The position numbers and the translations under genes are program-made. Source: Epiperipatus broadwayi (Eukaryota; Onychophora; Udeonychophora; Euonychophora; Peripatidae). Taken from it: a stretch of DNA of 64,000 bases. Below the pieces are notes generated by a model. The model had not been told where the DNA came from. It made no database searches and saw nothing but the letters and a program-made list of their open reading frames with translations. This document shows positions 38,451-49,145 of this stretch, piece by piece. The stretch's first letter is position 1. Each line of letters begins with the position of its first letter. The stretch is taken from contig JAQFVV010012489.1 of the NCBI GenBank assembly GCA_028023455.1, positions 1,644,381-1,708,380 of the forward strand. The letters are read 5' to 3'.

Positions 38451-39309
38451 CTTTTAATATTGTATTAAATACTAACTTGTGTGTTATAACTAGCTACTAA
38501 ATGTATGTGGAAAGATGTAAAAAAAAAGTGAATTCTTCTAAAAAAAATAATATTTAAACTAGAAAGTGGAAAGTATATGTTGAATTCCATCATTTAGTTT
38601 AATCATCAAAAACATTCAAACATTAATATATTACATTAATTAGAATAAAAAAATATGTAAAAATGAAACTAAGTACACATTAAAAACTCAATAATACAAT
38701 ACAAACATATCTAAAATATCTGGATTCAGACACAAAAACAAATTTTATTACGATACATTGATTAATTATCATAATCAATTTTTAAATAGGATGCACTCAC
38801 ACTCAAAATAATGGTTCCTTGCAATTTATATTAGAGTTAATGGTCAAAATATATAAAAAAAATCATAACTATATTAGGACTTACAAGCACAGATTAAGGG
38901 TCAAATAGGTTAAGTAGCATTAAAAATTGAATTTATACCAATCACACCAGTAGGAAATTGATATCCATTCTTTGTGAGAAATTGTTATTTATAATATGCT
39001 TCAACAAAAGTGAAACACAAAATTGCCAATTTGATTTTTAAGCTGACTATAATTCTTGCAATAAAAGTGTTGTGGATATGAAGTACTTTAATTTTGGATT
39101 TACTTAAGATAAAATTTTGAATGCTTTACCAATGATCACACTACCGGTGACACAAAGAAAAACAATATTCTTCACTTGGTAAATAATTAAAATAAACAAT
39201 TGGCTTCTTAAGCAATAACAGAAATAAAGGCAGAAGTTTAATGATTAACAAGAAGAATTAAGGAATAATAAGTGTGTTAAAAGAAGCTATGATCATAATC
39301 ACTTTGTAT
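38451..39309. other. Unannotated AT-rich DNA
   Basis: No supported features. Confidence 0.45.
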
Positions 39310-40590
39310 CTTTCTTTAAGTATTAAAGTTTAAAAGAAAAAAGGTACTAAATATGAAGAGCATTCAGCAATAAGTTTGCTATATAATGCTTCTAAAGTTT
39401 TATTGATTATTTAACTCAAAAAAATTTATGGGATAGTAGAATATTATATTGGAGAAGAACAGTTTGATTTTCAGACAGGAAAATGTACAAAAGATGCTAT
39501 TGGTGTTGCTAGAGCAATTGCAAAAAGATATATTGAAAAGTATAAAGGAAGTGGTATGTTTTGTGGATTTGGAAAAAAAGCATTTGATAGAGTAATCTTG
39601 AATAAACTTATAACTATTTAAAAAATAAAAGAGTGTTTTGAAAAAAGGGAAGATTGATTTGGAATATGTACACTGGACAAAGGATCAGAATTAGATTGAA
39701 GAATAATGAGACTGTTAAAGTGAATATAAAAAGAGTTAGGCAGAGATCAGCATGTCATCTGTTCTTTTTAATGTCTATTTAGACTGTGGAGGAGCAAATA
39801 TTGGAGGTGTATATAATAAAAAATATAAGATTTGGAGATGATATGCCTCTTATAGCTGAGAAGGAAAATATATTCAAAATATATTGAATAAATTGGAGGG
39901 ATTTATGGAATAGGAAATGAAGATTAATGTTGAGAAAACTAAGTGTTTATGGATAGGAAGAATGCAAAAAGATAGCAAATTGAAATCCATGATAATGTAG
40001 TTCAACAGGTAAAGGGATTTAGATATTTGTGTTGGTTGAATGAGGTTGAAAGGAGTGAAGCTGGAGCTAAAAAAGAAATAGCATTGGCAAAGGAGACATT
40101 TATTAAGAGATAGAAAATATTTTGTGGACCTTTGAAGAGAGAATTAAAAAAAAGATTAATAAATGCTATATATGGAGTACACTATTTTTGTAAAACTTGG
40201 GCAATAAGTAATAAAATTAGAAACAGATTTGAAGCCTTTGAGATGTCAACATGGAAAAGAATAGAAAAAAATCAGTTGAATAAAGCAGATAACAAATGAA
40301 GTTTTGAAAAGAGCAAATAAAAAATGAAGATTGATTGAGGAAATTAGACAAAGAAAAACTGCATTGAACATATATTAAGAATTAAGTATAGTTTAATGAA
40401 AGATGTTTTAGAGGGAATGGTGAGTGGAAGCAAAAAGTCAGGATGGAAAAGATTAAAATTGTTGGATAATATAAGAGATGAAAAGAATTACATGAAATTG
40501 AAGAGCTGGCAATGAAAAAAATGGAATGAAAAAGTAGATAAATTTAATGATATGACTAATCTCTTGAACTATCTATGAGGCAATCTACTA
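39310..40590 (+). pseudogene. LINE reverse transcriptase carcass (endonuclease-RT type)
   Basis: Plus-strand coding remnant with few stops at its start. In order: KYEEHSAISLLYNASKVLL (family NYRGISLL...KV); EEQFDFQTGKCTKDAIGVA (the QFGFRKG..T.DAI box); FGKKAFDRV (the palm motif DFEKAFD); VRQRSA, frameshifting into SSVLFNVYLDC; and FGDDMPLIAEKE at 39831-39866 with both catalytic aspartates intact. The C-terminal part retains KGFRYLCWLNEVE, EIALAKETF and EAFEMSTWKR. It ends with VLEGMVSGSKKSGWKRLKLL, comparable to the EG...GKRGRGR tail of many invertebrate LINE ORFs. The endonuclease domain is absent. The clade is not certain (RTE- or CR1-related). Confidence 0.78.
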
Positions 40591-42251
40591 ATGATGATGA
40601 TGGATTTTGGAGTACTGTAATATAATACTATTAAATCAATAAGCAGAACACTTACATATAACAGTAATATTTTTAGTAAATAGAGAATGTACAATATTTA
40701 AAAATATTATAAATAACAATGCCATATAACATTTTCTTAGAATTCTACAAACAAAAAGGCTTTGGGACTTTAATGAGATTCCTGAAGAAGCCTTAAAATA
40801 TATTAGTGATATGATATTAACAATTGCTACTGATACTTATATGTAGATTTTAAATATATGCATACTAATTGTTAAAGCGCTGAGAAGATTAAAACAGTGA
40901 CAGATTGGCAGGCTTGAAAACGAAAGGTCACTAGATAGTTCCACTGTTGATTAAAGTCAAAAAAAAAAAAACATTCTAATCAATTGAATAAAAAAACTCT
41001 CTTCATCAATTAGAATGCCTCCGCAAATTTTAAAAGTAAGACAGACATACATACATCATAATATATATATATATATTTACAGCTTTATTTTAATCAATAT
41101 GAAGTTAGATTTATTTTTAAAAGTTTTTTCAATGTTTTTACATTGTTTTTTTTTTTTTATTAAAAGAAATGCAATTTAAATCAATATTTGTGATAGATTA
41201 AGTACAGGAGTTTTTTAACGTTTTATATAAACAATAGGGAATCAATTTTTAATTAGAAAAATGAAAGATTAAAAAATATATACATCTTTGCACTATTTAA
41301 TAAAAATAAGATCAATTTTTAATAAATGTATATAAAGTGTCTATCCATATGTGCAGTGTACTTACTTATATAGGTGTGTGTGTACACCATGACGTCGGGC
41401 TACGAGCTTAGTCTTATATATATATATATATATATCATATAACTTTCATTTTCCAAAAAATTCACATAAGTAATTTATCCTATATTATTTTATTCAGGAT
41501 TTAGCTGTGTAGATACGAATAATCAACGGATTTTAAGCCATTGGTCTTTAGTAGTAAGAAAGGATTGAACCACTTTTCCCACAGTTATTTCATATTTCTA
41601 TCATATAATTAAGCCAGTAAATTAAAAGCGTTTCAACACCCTAAGGTAACATGCATTTTTTTAAAAATCTGGTGCTAAATCATAACGACAATTATAAATT
41701 AAATGCAGGCATTTTAAAACTTTTGGGGCAAAAGTTATATATTAACAAAACAATAAGGTTTCCAGTAATACTTTTTAAATTAGTTTACTTTAAAATCATC
41801 TATGGCAAGCATCATTCATCATTAAACAACATTATGGTAACGTTGACCAGATCCCCAAACTATTGTCTTACATTGGTCCACATAACAGTAAAATGTTGGA
41901 TTACAATAATTATGACATGTTTACATTTGAAATAGCATAAATGAAAAATATGGCTTCTGTATTAATACTTGTAATCCAGATCTTTTAAATAATTAAGTCC
42001 AAAAACCAAAACCTGGTCAATGAACCTATCTGATGCTATGATCTAATATTTTTTATCAAGCTTATGCAGATAATTCTAAAATAAAGTGGAATACTGCTGT
42101 CACATAATTTAATGGATTTTTAGTGTTTAGAAGTTGAATGCTCATAAAATGAGTTTCTAAATGATATTTAAATCTCTTTTCTTTAATTATTGTAATTGTT
42201 ATATCCTCATTATAACCCAGTATTAAGAAATGTTAACATTCAGTATTCAAT
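40591..42251. other. AT-rich DNA without recognisable genes
   Basis: Contains small TA runs (41063-41077, 41416-41434) and a 94-codon plus-strand frame (41651-41935) without motifs. Nothing here is supported as a gene. Confidence 0.45.
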
Positions 42252-42758
42252 ACTTTTACATTGCACTAAGCATTCTTCCAGCAGACATGGCGGAATCATA
42301 GAGCTGTTTAGTTTAGCAATTGAAAATTATGTATATATATATATCAATGTGATTTACTACATAAACGAGGCATTTAAATGTTCCATTTTTTTAATAATGG
42401 GATGCATGAATTCTTGTTATTAAATGCATTTGAATATTTTGCAATTGACCATGTTTTTTGTATTTTCATTTTCTATGATCTTTTTCACATAAACTATTTT
42501 TGCATTAATAGAATTAAAAGTGTGATCCAAAAGAGATGATAAAAAATAAAAATACAAAGAGGTATGGACAATTGCAAAAAAATGCAAATTAAAATAATAG
42601 AAAAAATTCATGCAGTCCATTATAAAAATAAATAGAAGATTTAAATGCCTCATTTACATAATAAATCACATCCATATATAGGCATAATTTTCAACTAAAC
42701 AGCAATAAGATTCTGGCAGAGGTCTACCTAGAGAATGATTAGTGTATTGTAAAGATTT
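42252..42758. repeat. Fold-back repeat of about 0.5 kb
   Basis: The arms at about 42252-42490 and 42510-42758 are inverted copies. Matching blocks include CGGAATCATA (inverted GATTCTGGCAGA), AGCTGTTTAGTTTAG, GAGGCATTTAAATGTTCCAT, GGGATGCATGAATT and TTGCAATTGACCATG. Similarity is roughly four bases in five. Short frames on both strands are by-products of the palindrome. Confidence 0.85.
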
Positions 42759-43619
42759 TGAACATTAAATATTACCTTTTTTTAATACTTGATTATAATG
42801 AATGTATAATAATTATAAAATAAGTTTATGCTTATTAAATCTATTTGGTTGTGTGTTATACAAAGGTAAAAATAAAAATAAAAAATCCTCTGAAAGAAAT
42901 AAACCGCCAAGGAAAAATTCTCCCATAAAATTCCTTCAAGGAAAAAAAAGTACTGTAATAAAAAAAATTAAGGGTTTGTTATAAGATTTAAAGTTAGGAT
43001 TAGATTTTAGCAATGGTGGTAATATTTTTAACAAACTTAGAAAACTTTATTTCATAGATTGAAATTTTGTAGACAATAAAATTTTTCCAATAAGATTTTT
43101 TTAGAAGTGCAGATATTAAATAAAAAATTAAGATCATATCCCATATGCTCCTGAGCTGATAAGAGAGTATTCAGTGATAATAATTATGACAATCAATATA
43201 ATGACATGAAAAATTTTCAAGTCATGATTTTAATAACATAAATCATATATGGATCACATTTTTAAACCTCAAGAAACATTTATCATCATATGATCCAACT
43301 ATCTTCAGCATAGAAGAAGCTATTAAAACAGACCTGAATAGTTTGATGCAGAGGTGACAGCAGTGAACTCCAAAGTTTAAGATTCATGGACTGTGACTCT
43401 GCTTTGTAATTTCTGATGCTCAAACATTTTATGAACTTCCAAACATATATTATTTCATTATATGTTGTCATTTTTTAATAAAACATATTTTAATGTTTAC
43501 TAAAATTATTTAATATAAAGTATTAGAAGTATACTTGGTACAATAAATTTAACTAAATTTAAACTCAGATTTTGTATTTCTTTTACATTAGTATATAAAC
43601 ATTTTTATTTTTCATGCTT
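42759..43619. other. Unannotated AT-rich DNA
   Basis: No supported features. Confidence 0.45.
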
Positions 43620-43700
43620 GATTTGGTGTAATGGTAAAATATCAGATTCTGGAGTTCAAAGGATATGGATTATGATTCAGTATTCAAACTTTTTATAAAC
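43620..43700 (+). mobile_element. tRNA-Gln-like SINE head or tRNA pseudogene (family B)
   Basis: TGGTGTAATGGTAAAATATC matches the A-box/D-arm of tRNA-Gln genes. It is followed by an anticodon-arm-like GATTCTGGAGTTC and a weak T-arm (ATGGATTATGATTCAG). A related sequence occurs at 59835-59900. The acceptor stem is not recognisable, so this is a SINE or a decayed tRNA copy, not a functional tRNA. Confidence 0.5.
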
Positions 43701-43774
43701 TCCCAAGTAATAAAGCCATTCAATTACCTTTTTAAAGATCTTCACTTAATAAATGTTTTATTAGGTTGTTTTTT

Positions 43775-43890
43775 TTGGTTCTTTTTTTTCTCATGCGTCA
43801 TAGCATCAGCCGGAAAGCAAACCTGCTATCCCGGGACAACTGCTTGTAAAGCCGCTGTCACTGACCTTTTAACCACCAGTGCTTGACCTT
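43775..43890 (-). mobile_element. tRNA-derived SINE, family C (copy 2)
   Basis: The minus strand reads GCACTGGTGGTTAAAAGGTC (A-box region) to TGTCCCGGGATAGCAGG and GCTGATGCTATGACGCATGA, then an A-rich tail (a T-rich run at 43768-43790 on the plus strand). It is aligned by the shared end with the copies at 17.2, 46.5 and 52.0 kb. A 73-codon frame across it (43665-43886, plus) is incidental. Confidence 0.75.
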
Positions 43891-44049
43891 TTCAATTTTT
43901 TAAATGATAATCTTATTCATAGTAGCTAAAGGTATGACTAATGTAGAAAAAAGACTTTTAAATAATTAGATTTGTAAAATTTAGATAATAAATGTTGGCT
44001 AGATTTATAAGAATTAAAGACAGATTTCTATTAAATCTCAGTTATAAAT

Positions 44050-44135
44050 AATCAAATGATTTATTATTCTGGAGGTAATGTAATGTTTGAGGACCAGAAG
44101 TGACAAATTACGCCTTAATTCTGGAACCCATAGCT
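44050..44135 (+). repeat. Diverged dispersed repeat (partner at 22.7 kb)
   Basis: The segment ATCAAATGATTTATTATTCT, GGAGGTAATGTAATGTTTG through TTAATTCTGGAACCCAT aligns with 22705-22800. The repeat class is unknown. Confidence 0.5.
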
Positions 44136-44581
44136 CTTGACTCTATTTATTATTGGACTAAATCATTTCCAGCAATACTAAAAACAATATTAGTCTGAAT
44201 AATTAATAAACATAGCTGATGATGAACTAAGATTTGTAAATTAATCCCCATTAAGAAATTCAAATTTCATAAATTGTAAAATAATTTGGAAAACCCATTT
44301 TTAACTTTATAATAATGAAGCAGCTTCTTTTAATGTAAATTAAGACTCATATTTTGAAACAAAGAAGTCACTATATAAGAAAGAAATCATTTCCCCTGAA
44401 CATAAAACTAAGTAGGATAGGATCTGAAGATCACAGTTTACTTCTGGTAAAAAGAAAGACTTGGAACAGTTTTCAAATGATAACCGGGTAATTCTTGCTT
44501 AATTCTTAATAGATGAGAAATTCTAAATGATAACAGATTTCCGTCTGCTGTAGAAAATGACATACAAAAAAAAAAATAACT

Positions 44582-44651
44582 ACAAAATAGTATATAAATA
44601 TGAATTGAAAACATATACAAAATAGTATATAAATATGAATTGAAAACATAT
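44582..44651. repeat. Perfect 35-bp tandem duplication
   Basis: Two identical adjacent units (44582-44616 and 44617-44651) beginning ACAAAATAGTATATAAAT and ending GAAAACATAT. They have not diverged, so the duplication is recent. Confidence 0.95.
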
Positions 44652-45929
44652 TTTTGGTACTTTTATAATGATGGATGGTTTATCATTTTGGAAGCCCTTT
44701 TAATGGTACTGGTGGATATATTTTTATCATCACAAAGCTATTTACTTATGATAGTATGTGACTATTTTGTACGCCAATATTTATGTTGTAATTTTATACT
44801 AAACAGTTCCAAATGTATGTCAATAAAAATATATATTAGTTTTTATGCTTCTAGATATTAGGAATCATCAATAAATGGAAAAGTTCTATAATACAAAGAT
44901 CAATAATGTAAAGTCAAGATGCACTAAATAATAGTGATGTGAACTATGCTGCATTTTATTTCAAGTTCCCTCACATAATATATATATATAATAGCTCATG
45001 TTTTGCTGATAAATATTGATTGGAATAGGATACGTATTGTTGATTAAATTCTAAGTGTACAGTATTTTCCAACATGCATACACACACATATATATATAAT
45101 TTTTTATGCATAATAAATTAAAATTATAGTATAATTAAAATTTTAGAAAATACTAATATAGTTATTAATAATGAATTGAGGGAACATATTTACTTATATT
45201 TTAGTGAGTGTGTGTTTATTCTTCATTCACTAGATCAATAAGAATAAGAAAAAAAACTATTGTATTTTTATATTTTTTAAAATAAAAAAAATAATGAAAT
45301 GTCTGACTCTATGAAGATAGGAACTGGTTTCTATCAATTCAGCATGAAATTGGAATCTTTGGGATCATATATTTTTTTCATATCTTTGATCATATATTTA
45401 TGATTACACCCCTCCTCAAGATGTTAAAAGTGAATAGAAATCAATCCCTACTTTGCATGAGAGTGGTATGGTGAAAAGTACACTATAAAATTATTAATCA
45501 TTAAATGGATAATATCTAGTTTTAATGGATGAGTAATAGACATGTCTGACTTTCATCACAGTTAAATATACTCTGGGTGATTTTTTTTTTCTCTAATAAG
45601 CTTTTTCTTTTATACAAACATGATAATCGTCTTGCTATCAAGAAATTTGAATCTCTCAAATTGACTTGATGTTTTAAAACCCTTATCAACTTTTAGAAGA
45701 TTCTAAAACCTTGTAAAACAGTATTAAAAGTAGTAAATATTTTATAATGCAAAATATTGATATCAAATTTAGAAAAAATAGTAAAGGCAGAATAAAATAT
45801 ATGTGCTTTCAACATAAACCAGATATATTTTATTAATGTATATATAATAGTGTATGGTGCTCCAAAATGTAAAAACAGCCACTAGTATATTGTAAAATTT
45901 ATCCACAAATTTTGTTTTTTAAATGTGAA
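44652..45929. other. Unannotated AT-rich DNA
   Basis: The stretch 45318-45375 (TCAATTCAGCATGAAATT) faintly resembles the end of the fold-back at 24.4 kb. Otherwise no feature is supported. Confidence 0.4.
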
Positions 45930-46119
45930 ACATGATAGCAGTGGTTAATTTTTTTTTCAATACTGTACTTAGATTCACCTATATATGATAACATTATTCT
46001 AAAAAATGTCATACTTGCCAAAAAGAAAAGTATTGTTATTTATCAATTTTTTGTGGATGTATGTTATTATATGTAGGTGAATTGATGTGCAGTATTGAAA
46101 AAAAAATTAAGGAAGCATG
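45930..46119. repeat. Fold-back repeat, about 63-bp arms
   Basis: The arms at 45930-45994 and 46057-46119 are inverted copies centred on TTTTTTTTCAATACTG, GATTCACCTA and GATAACAT. The loop is about 62 bp. Confidence 0.82.
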
Positions 46120-46465
46120 AACTTTTATACAAGCATGTGACAAGTAAAAACAATAGTGATTTAATAACTGCTTCAGTTTTCTTGGATCATGAAAAAGTTT
46201 TTAAAATAAAAATTTATGTTTGATATTTAAAATGTTAAGATTCTTCATGAAGAGAAAAACATAATAAAAAAAAAATTAAGAAGGCAATATTAATAAATAG
46301 AAATAAAATGAATATAATTAAAAGACAAGCTGCTAACATTAAAATTCAGGATTGGTGGGATTTGAATTGATGATGTTTGTTTCCATTATGTTTTTTTTAT
46401 ATTTTATTGAAAGTATTTCTGCAGATTGAAAGACTGTATTTAATAGCTAATTACTATTATATTTA

Positions 46466-46575
46466 TTATTTTTATTGTTTTCCATATGTCATAGCATCGG
46501 CCGGGAGGTAAACCCACAACAACTCTCTGCTGCGCTGACCTCTCGGCTAACAACACTTGACTTATTTTTATTGTT
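46466..46575 (-). mobile_element. tRNA-derived SINE, family C (copy 3) with 14-bp target-site duplication
   Basis: TTATTTTTATTGTT flanks the element on both sides (46466-46479 and 46562-46575). Between them, the minus strand has a tRNA-like unit of about 70 nt: TTAGCCGAGAGGTCAGCGCA carries the A-box, and GTGGGTTTACCTCCCGGCC the B-box and T-arm. The family end GATGCTATGACATATGGAAA follows. The whole insert is only about 82 bp, so the SINE consists of little more than the tRNA head and a short tail. Confidence 0.82.
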
Positions 46576-46781
46576 ATTACAAGTTTTTAATTAACAGACA
46601 TTTCATTTGTATTAAAAGTATATATATATATATTGATCTGGGTCACCAAATATGTGTTGTTTAACTGGGTTTAAATACCTTTTATAATAATTTTTGAAAT
46701 CTAAACTTTAATTAGTTTAACTTTTACTTTAATATTGTGGGAACAGACTGGCCCTTTAGGCAGAGGGAAGAATACCATTGA

Positions 46782-47297
46782 TAACATAGCCATCAATAAT
46801 ACCCATGGTCACATTGGTCTATACAGAGCATAACATGACCACATTTCCTTACTGTGGCTCACCTCAACTGCTGGAACAAACCCTTATCTTCAAAAGCATT
46901 TTGTTTTGAGGACCTCAGGCATGAACTGACCATATTATATAGCCAGCATGCTAAGGACAACAAACACACAACCCAGTGCTTGAAATTTCCCAAGCTAGCT
47001 CATACTCTTAAATTAGGATCCAGCACATTCATTTAACACATAAAAAGAACTATACACATAAATTACTGGTGATGCAGTGACAAGAGAGAGACAGTAAATA
47101 GACCAAATAATAATTAAGCAAATATTACTATTTATTCAAGCACATACATTTGTAATATAACATAACAATATAATATTTTATATAAAAAATATAAATGATT
47201 AGTCACAAGCTAAACTTTATAATAGTCCTTTGTTAATTAACGTTCATTTGAAATAAATATGAAGTGTCTATAATCAAGTATCAAAATACCCTTATTT
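46782..47297 (+). repeat. About 515-bp direct repeat, copy 1
   Basis: It aligns end to end with 48635-49145 in the same orientation, from TAACATAGCCATCAAT to ATCAAAATA. Identity is roughly 80-85 percent by eye, with small indels. The shared frame TLKLGxSTFI ends both copies' short open reading frames (46854-47036 and 48705-48896). The copies do not have the TG...CA ends of typical LTRs. They could be two insertions of one family or diverged terminal repeats of a 2.4-kb unit. Confidence 0.85.
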
Positions 47298-48634
47298 AGG
47301 CTTTCATGACTATCAGTTTCCAACTGGCTGGCTTTTTGGTCTCCATCAATGGTTTCAGGAGTTTCCATTTCTTTGTCTTAACAATAAAAGAGAGAGAGAG
47401 TTTGTGGCAGTGTTTATTTCACCATTTTGGCATCAGTTTCCAGTGAGGGTTCAGGCAGGGCAGTTGATTTGCAGAGGATGTTTGGGACCTGAAGCCCAGT
47501 CAAACACTTCTAAAGTTTTTTAGCAATGTATGTTAGTAGATCTGCCACTTCTGAAATAATATTTTTCATAGCAGTAATGAATGATTCTATTTGTCCTTAG
47601 ATTTCTGAATCTCCAGAGCAATAAATAACATAATGAATCAATCACAAAATGAATACCAGTATGATTCATAGACACAAGAGTGAAATAATATAACAATAGA
47701 TGGTTGTGATTTTTATACCCTCTCATTGTTTTTTTTATTCTTGTCATTATTTCTAACTTTGATCATAACATGAATCTGATTTTTTAAAATTAATTTTTAC
47801 ATTTTGTTAATCTTCCTTCCTCCTTGACTATATTAATAACCTAAACACAATCTCTACTCACATGAAGAATTATTTTGCAACATTTTATTTATTTTATTAG
47901 ATTTCATTTTATTTATTATAAGCTTTATTCAGCTCATTTGCATTTAATTTTTTTTTCATTTATGTATATTGATTCTCTACAAAAAAAAACTTAATTTTAT
48001 TCTCAATGTTTACTCTAAAACATTATTATTTTACTTTACTGTAAATAAAAAATTCTCATTTTACTTCCTTTATAATATATCAACTCTAAATAAAACATTT
48101 ATTTTATTCAACTTTATTTGTTTAATTGTATTTCCATTCTGACAATCCATATACAATAAACTTTTTCTTTTGAAAAAAAATCTGTCCAGTTAATATACAC
48201 TCTAAACCCCCTAGCCTTTGTCGGGCATTTTTTTAATTTTCATTATTTTTTTTCTATTTTTAAATCGAAAGAAGTGTTTGACTAACTCAAAAACCTCAAT
48301 CCTTTCTAATTCCAATCTGGCTATAAACAACCCCAATAATGAATTTATTTATTTCTTTGCCCACTTTTTCTTCTTTTTTTTATTGATATTTTTAATTATT
48401 TTGATTCTTAATATTAATATTTGTTATCTCTGGTCTATTTCCCTTCTCAAACTGCTCACAATTTTCACTTTTATAACTATACAATTTAGTGTTTAATTTA
48501 ATTTTTAGTTTCCAACTTTCTTTTTTAAAATTTTAATTATGATTTTACTTTTTTTTAACTTTGATTATGCTGGATCAATTTACAGTACTTCAGCACCCAC
48601 ATTAGAGGCTTTAAACTCGGTCCCTCTATATAAC
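47298..48634 (-). other. Interval between the two 515-bp direct repeats
   Basis: The plus strand is pyrimidine-rich (especially 47800-48550), so the minus strand is purine-rich, like coding sequence of an AT-rich retroelement. Minus-strand pieces with non-random composition are ESFITAMKNIISEVADLLTY (about 47522-47595), LPEPSLETDAKMVK, and METPETIDGDQKASQLETDS (about 47310-47375). The last starts with ATG shortly after a pyrimidine tract and AG that would make an acceptable splice acceptor. Stops separate the pieces. I cannot assign a family: it may be a decayed retroelement interior or a single host exon. Confidence 0.35.
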
Positions 48635-49145
48635 TAACATAGCCATCAATGATACCCATGGTCATATCAGGTTATACAGAGCATAACACAGCCAGATTTC
48701 TTGAATGCAGTTCACCTCAACTGCTGGAACAAAACCTCTGCCATCCAAAGCATTTTATTTGTTTTCTGAGGATCTCAGGCACCAGTCAACCGTATTATAT
48801 AGCTGGCATGCTAAGGATGACACGCACACAATCAGGTGCTTGAAATATCCCAAGTCAGATCATACTCTTAAATTAGGATTCAGCACATTCATTTAACACA
48901 TAAAAAGAACTATATACTTAAATTACTGATGACACAGAGTGAAGAGATAGAAAAAATAGATCATTACATTAGTATTTTTCAAGCACACACATTAGTAATA
49001 TAACATATAACAATATAATATTTTACATAAAGAAATATAAATGATTAGTTTCAAGTTAAATTTTATAATAATTCTTCATTAATTAAAGTTCATTTAAAAT
49101 AAATACAAAGTGTCTATAGACAGGTATCAAAATGTCTTTACTTTG
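48635..49145 (+). repeat. About 515-bp direct repeat, copy 2
   Basis: Second copy of the repeat at 46782-47297. Relative to copy 1 it has a 1-base and a 6-base insertion near AAAGCATTTTATTTGTTTTC. Downstream of these, about 50 codons stay in the same frame in both copies. Confidence 0.85.

Noticed and set aside
41386-41400. TGACGTCG as a CRE-like regulatory site
   Set aside because: One near-palindromic octamer without a promoter or gene nearby is expected by chance.
46782-49145. Canonical LTR retrotransposon
   Set aside because: The two repeats lack TG...CA ends. No primer-binding site, polypurine tract, protease, reverse transcriptase or integrase motif is visible between them. Kept only as an LTR-like possibility.
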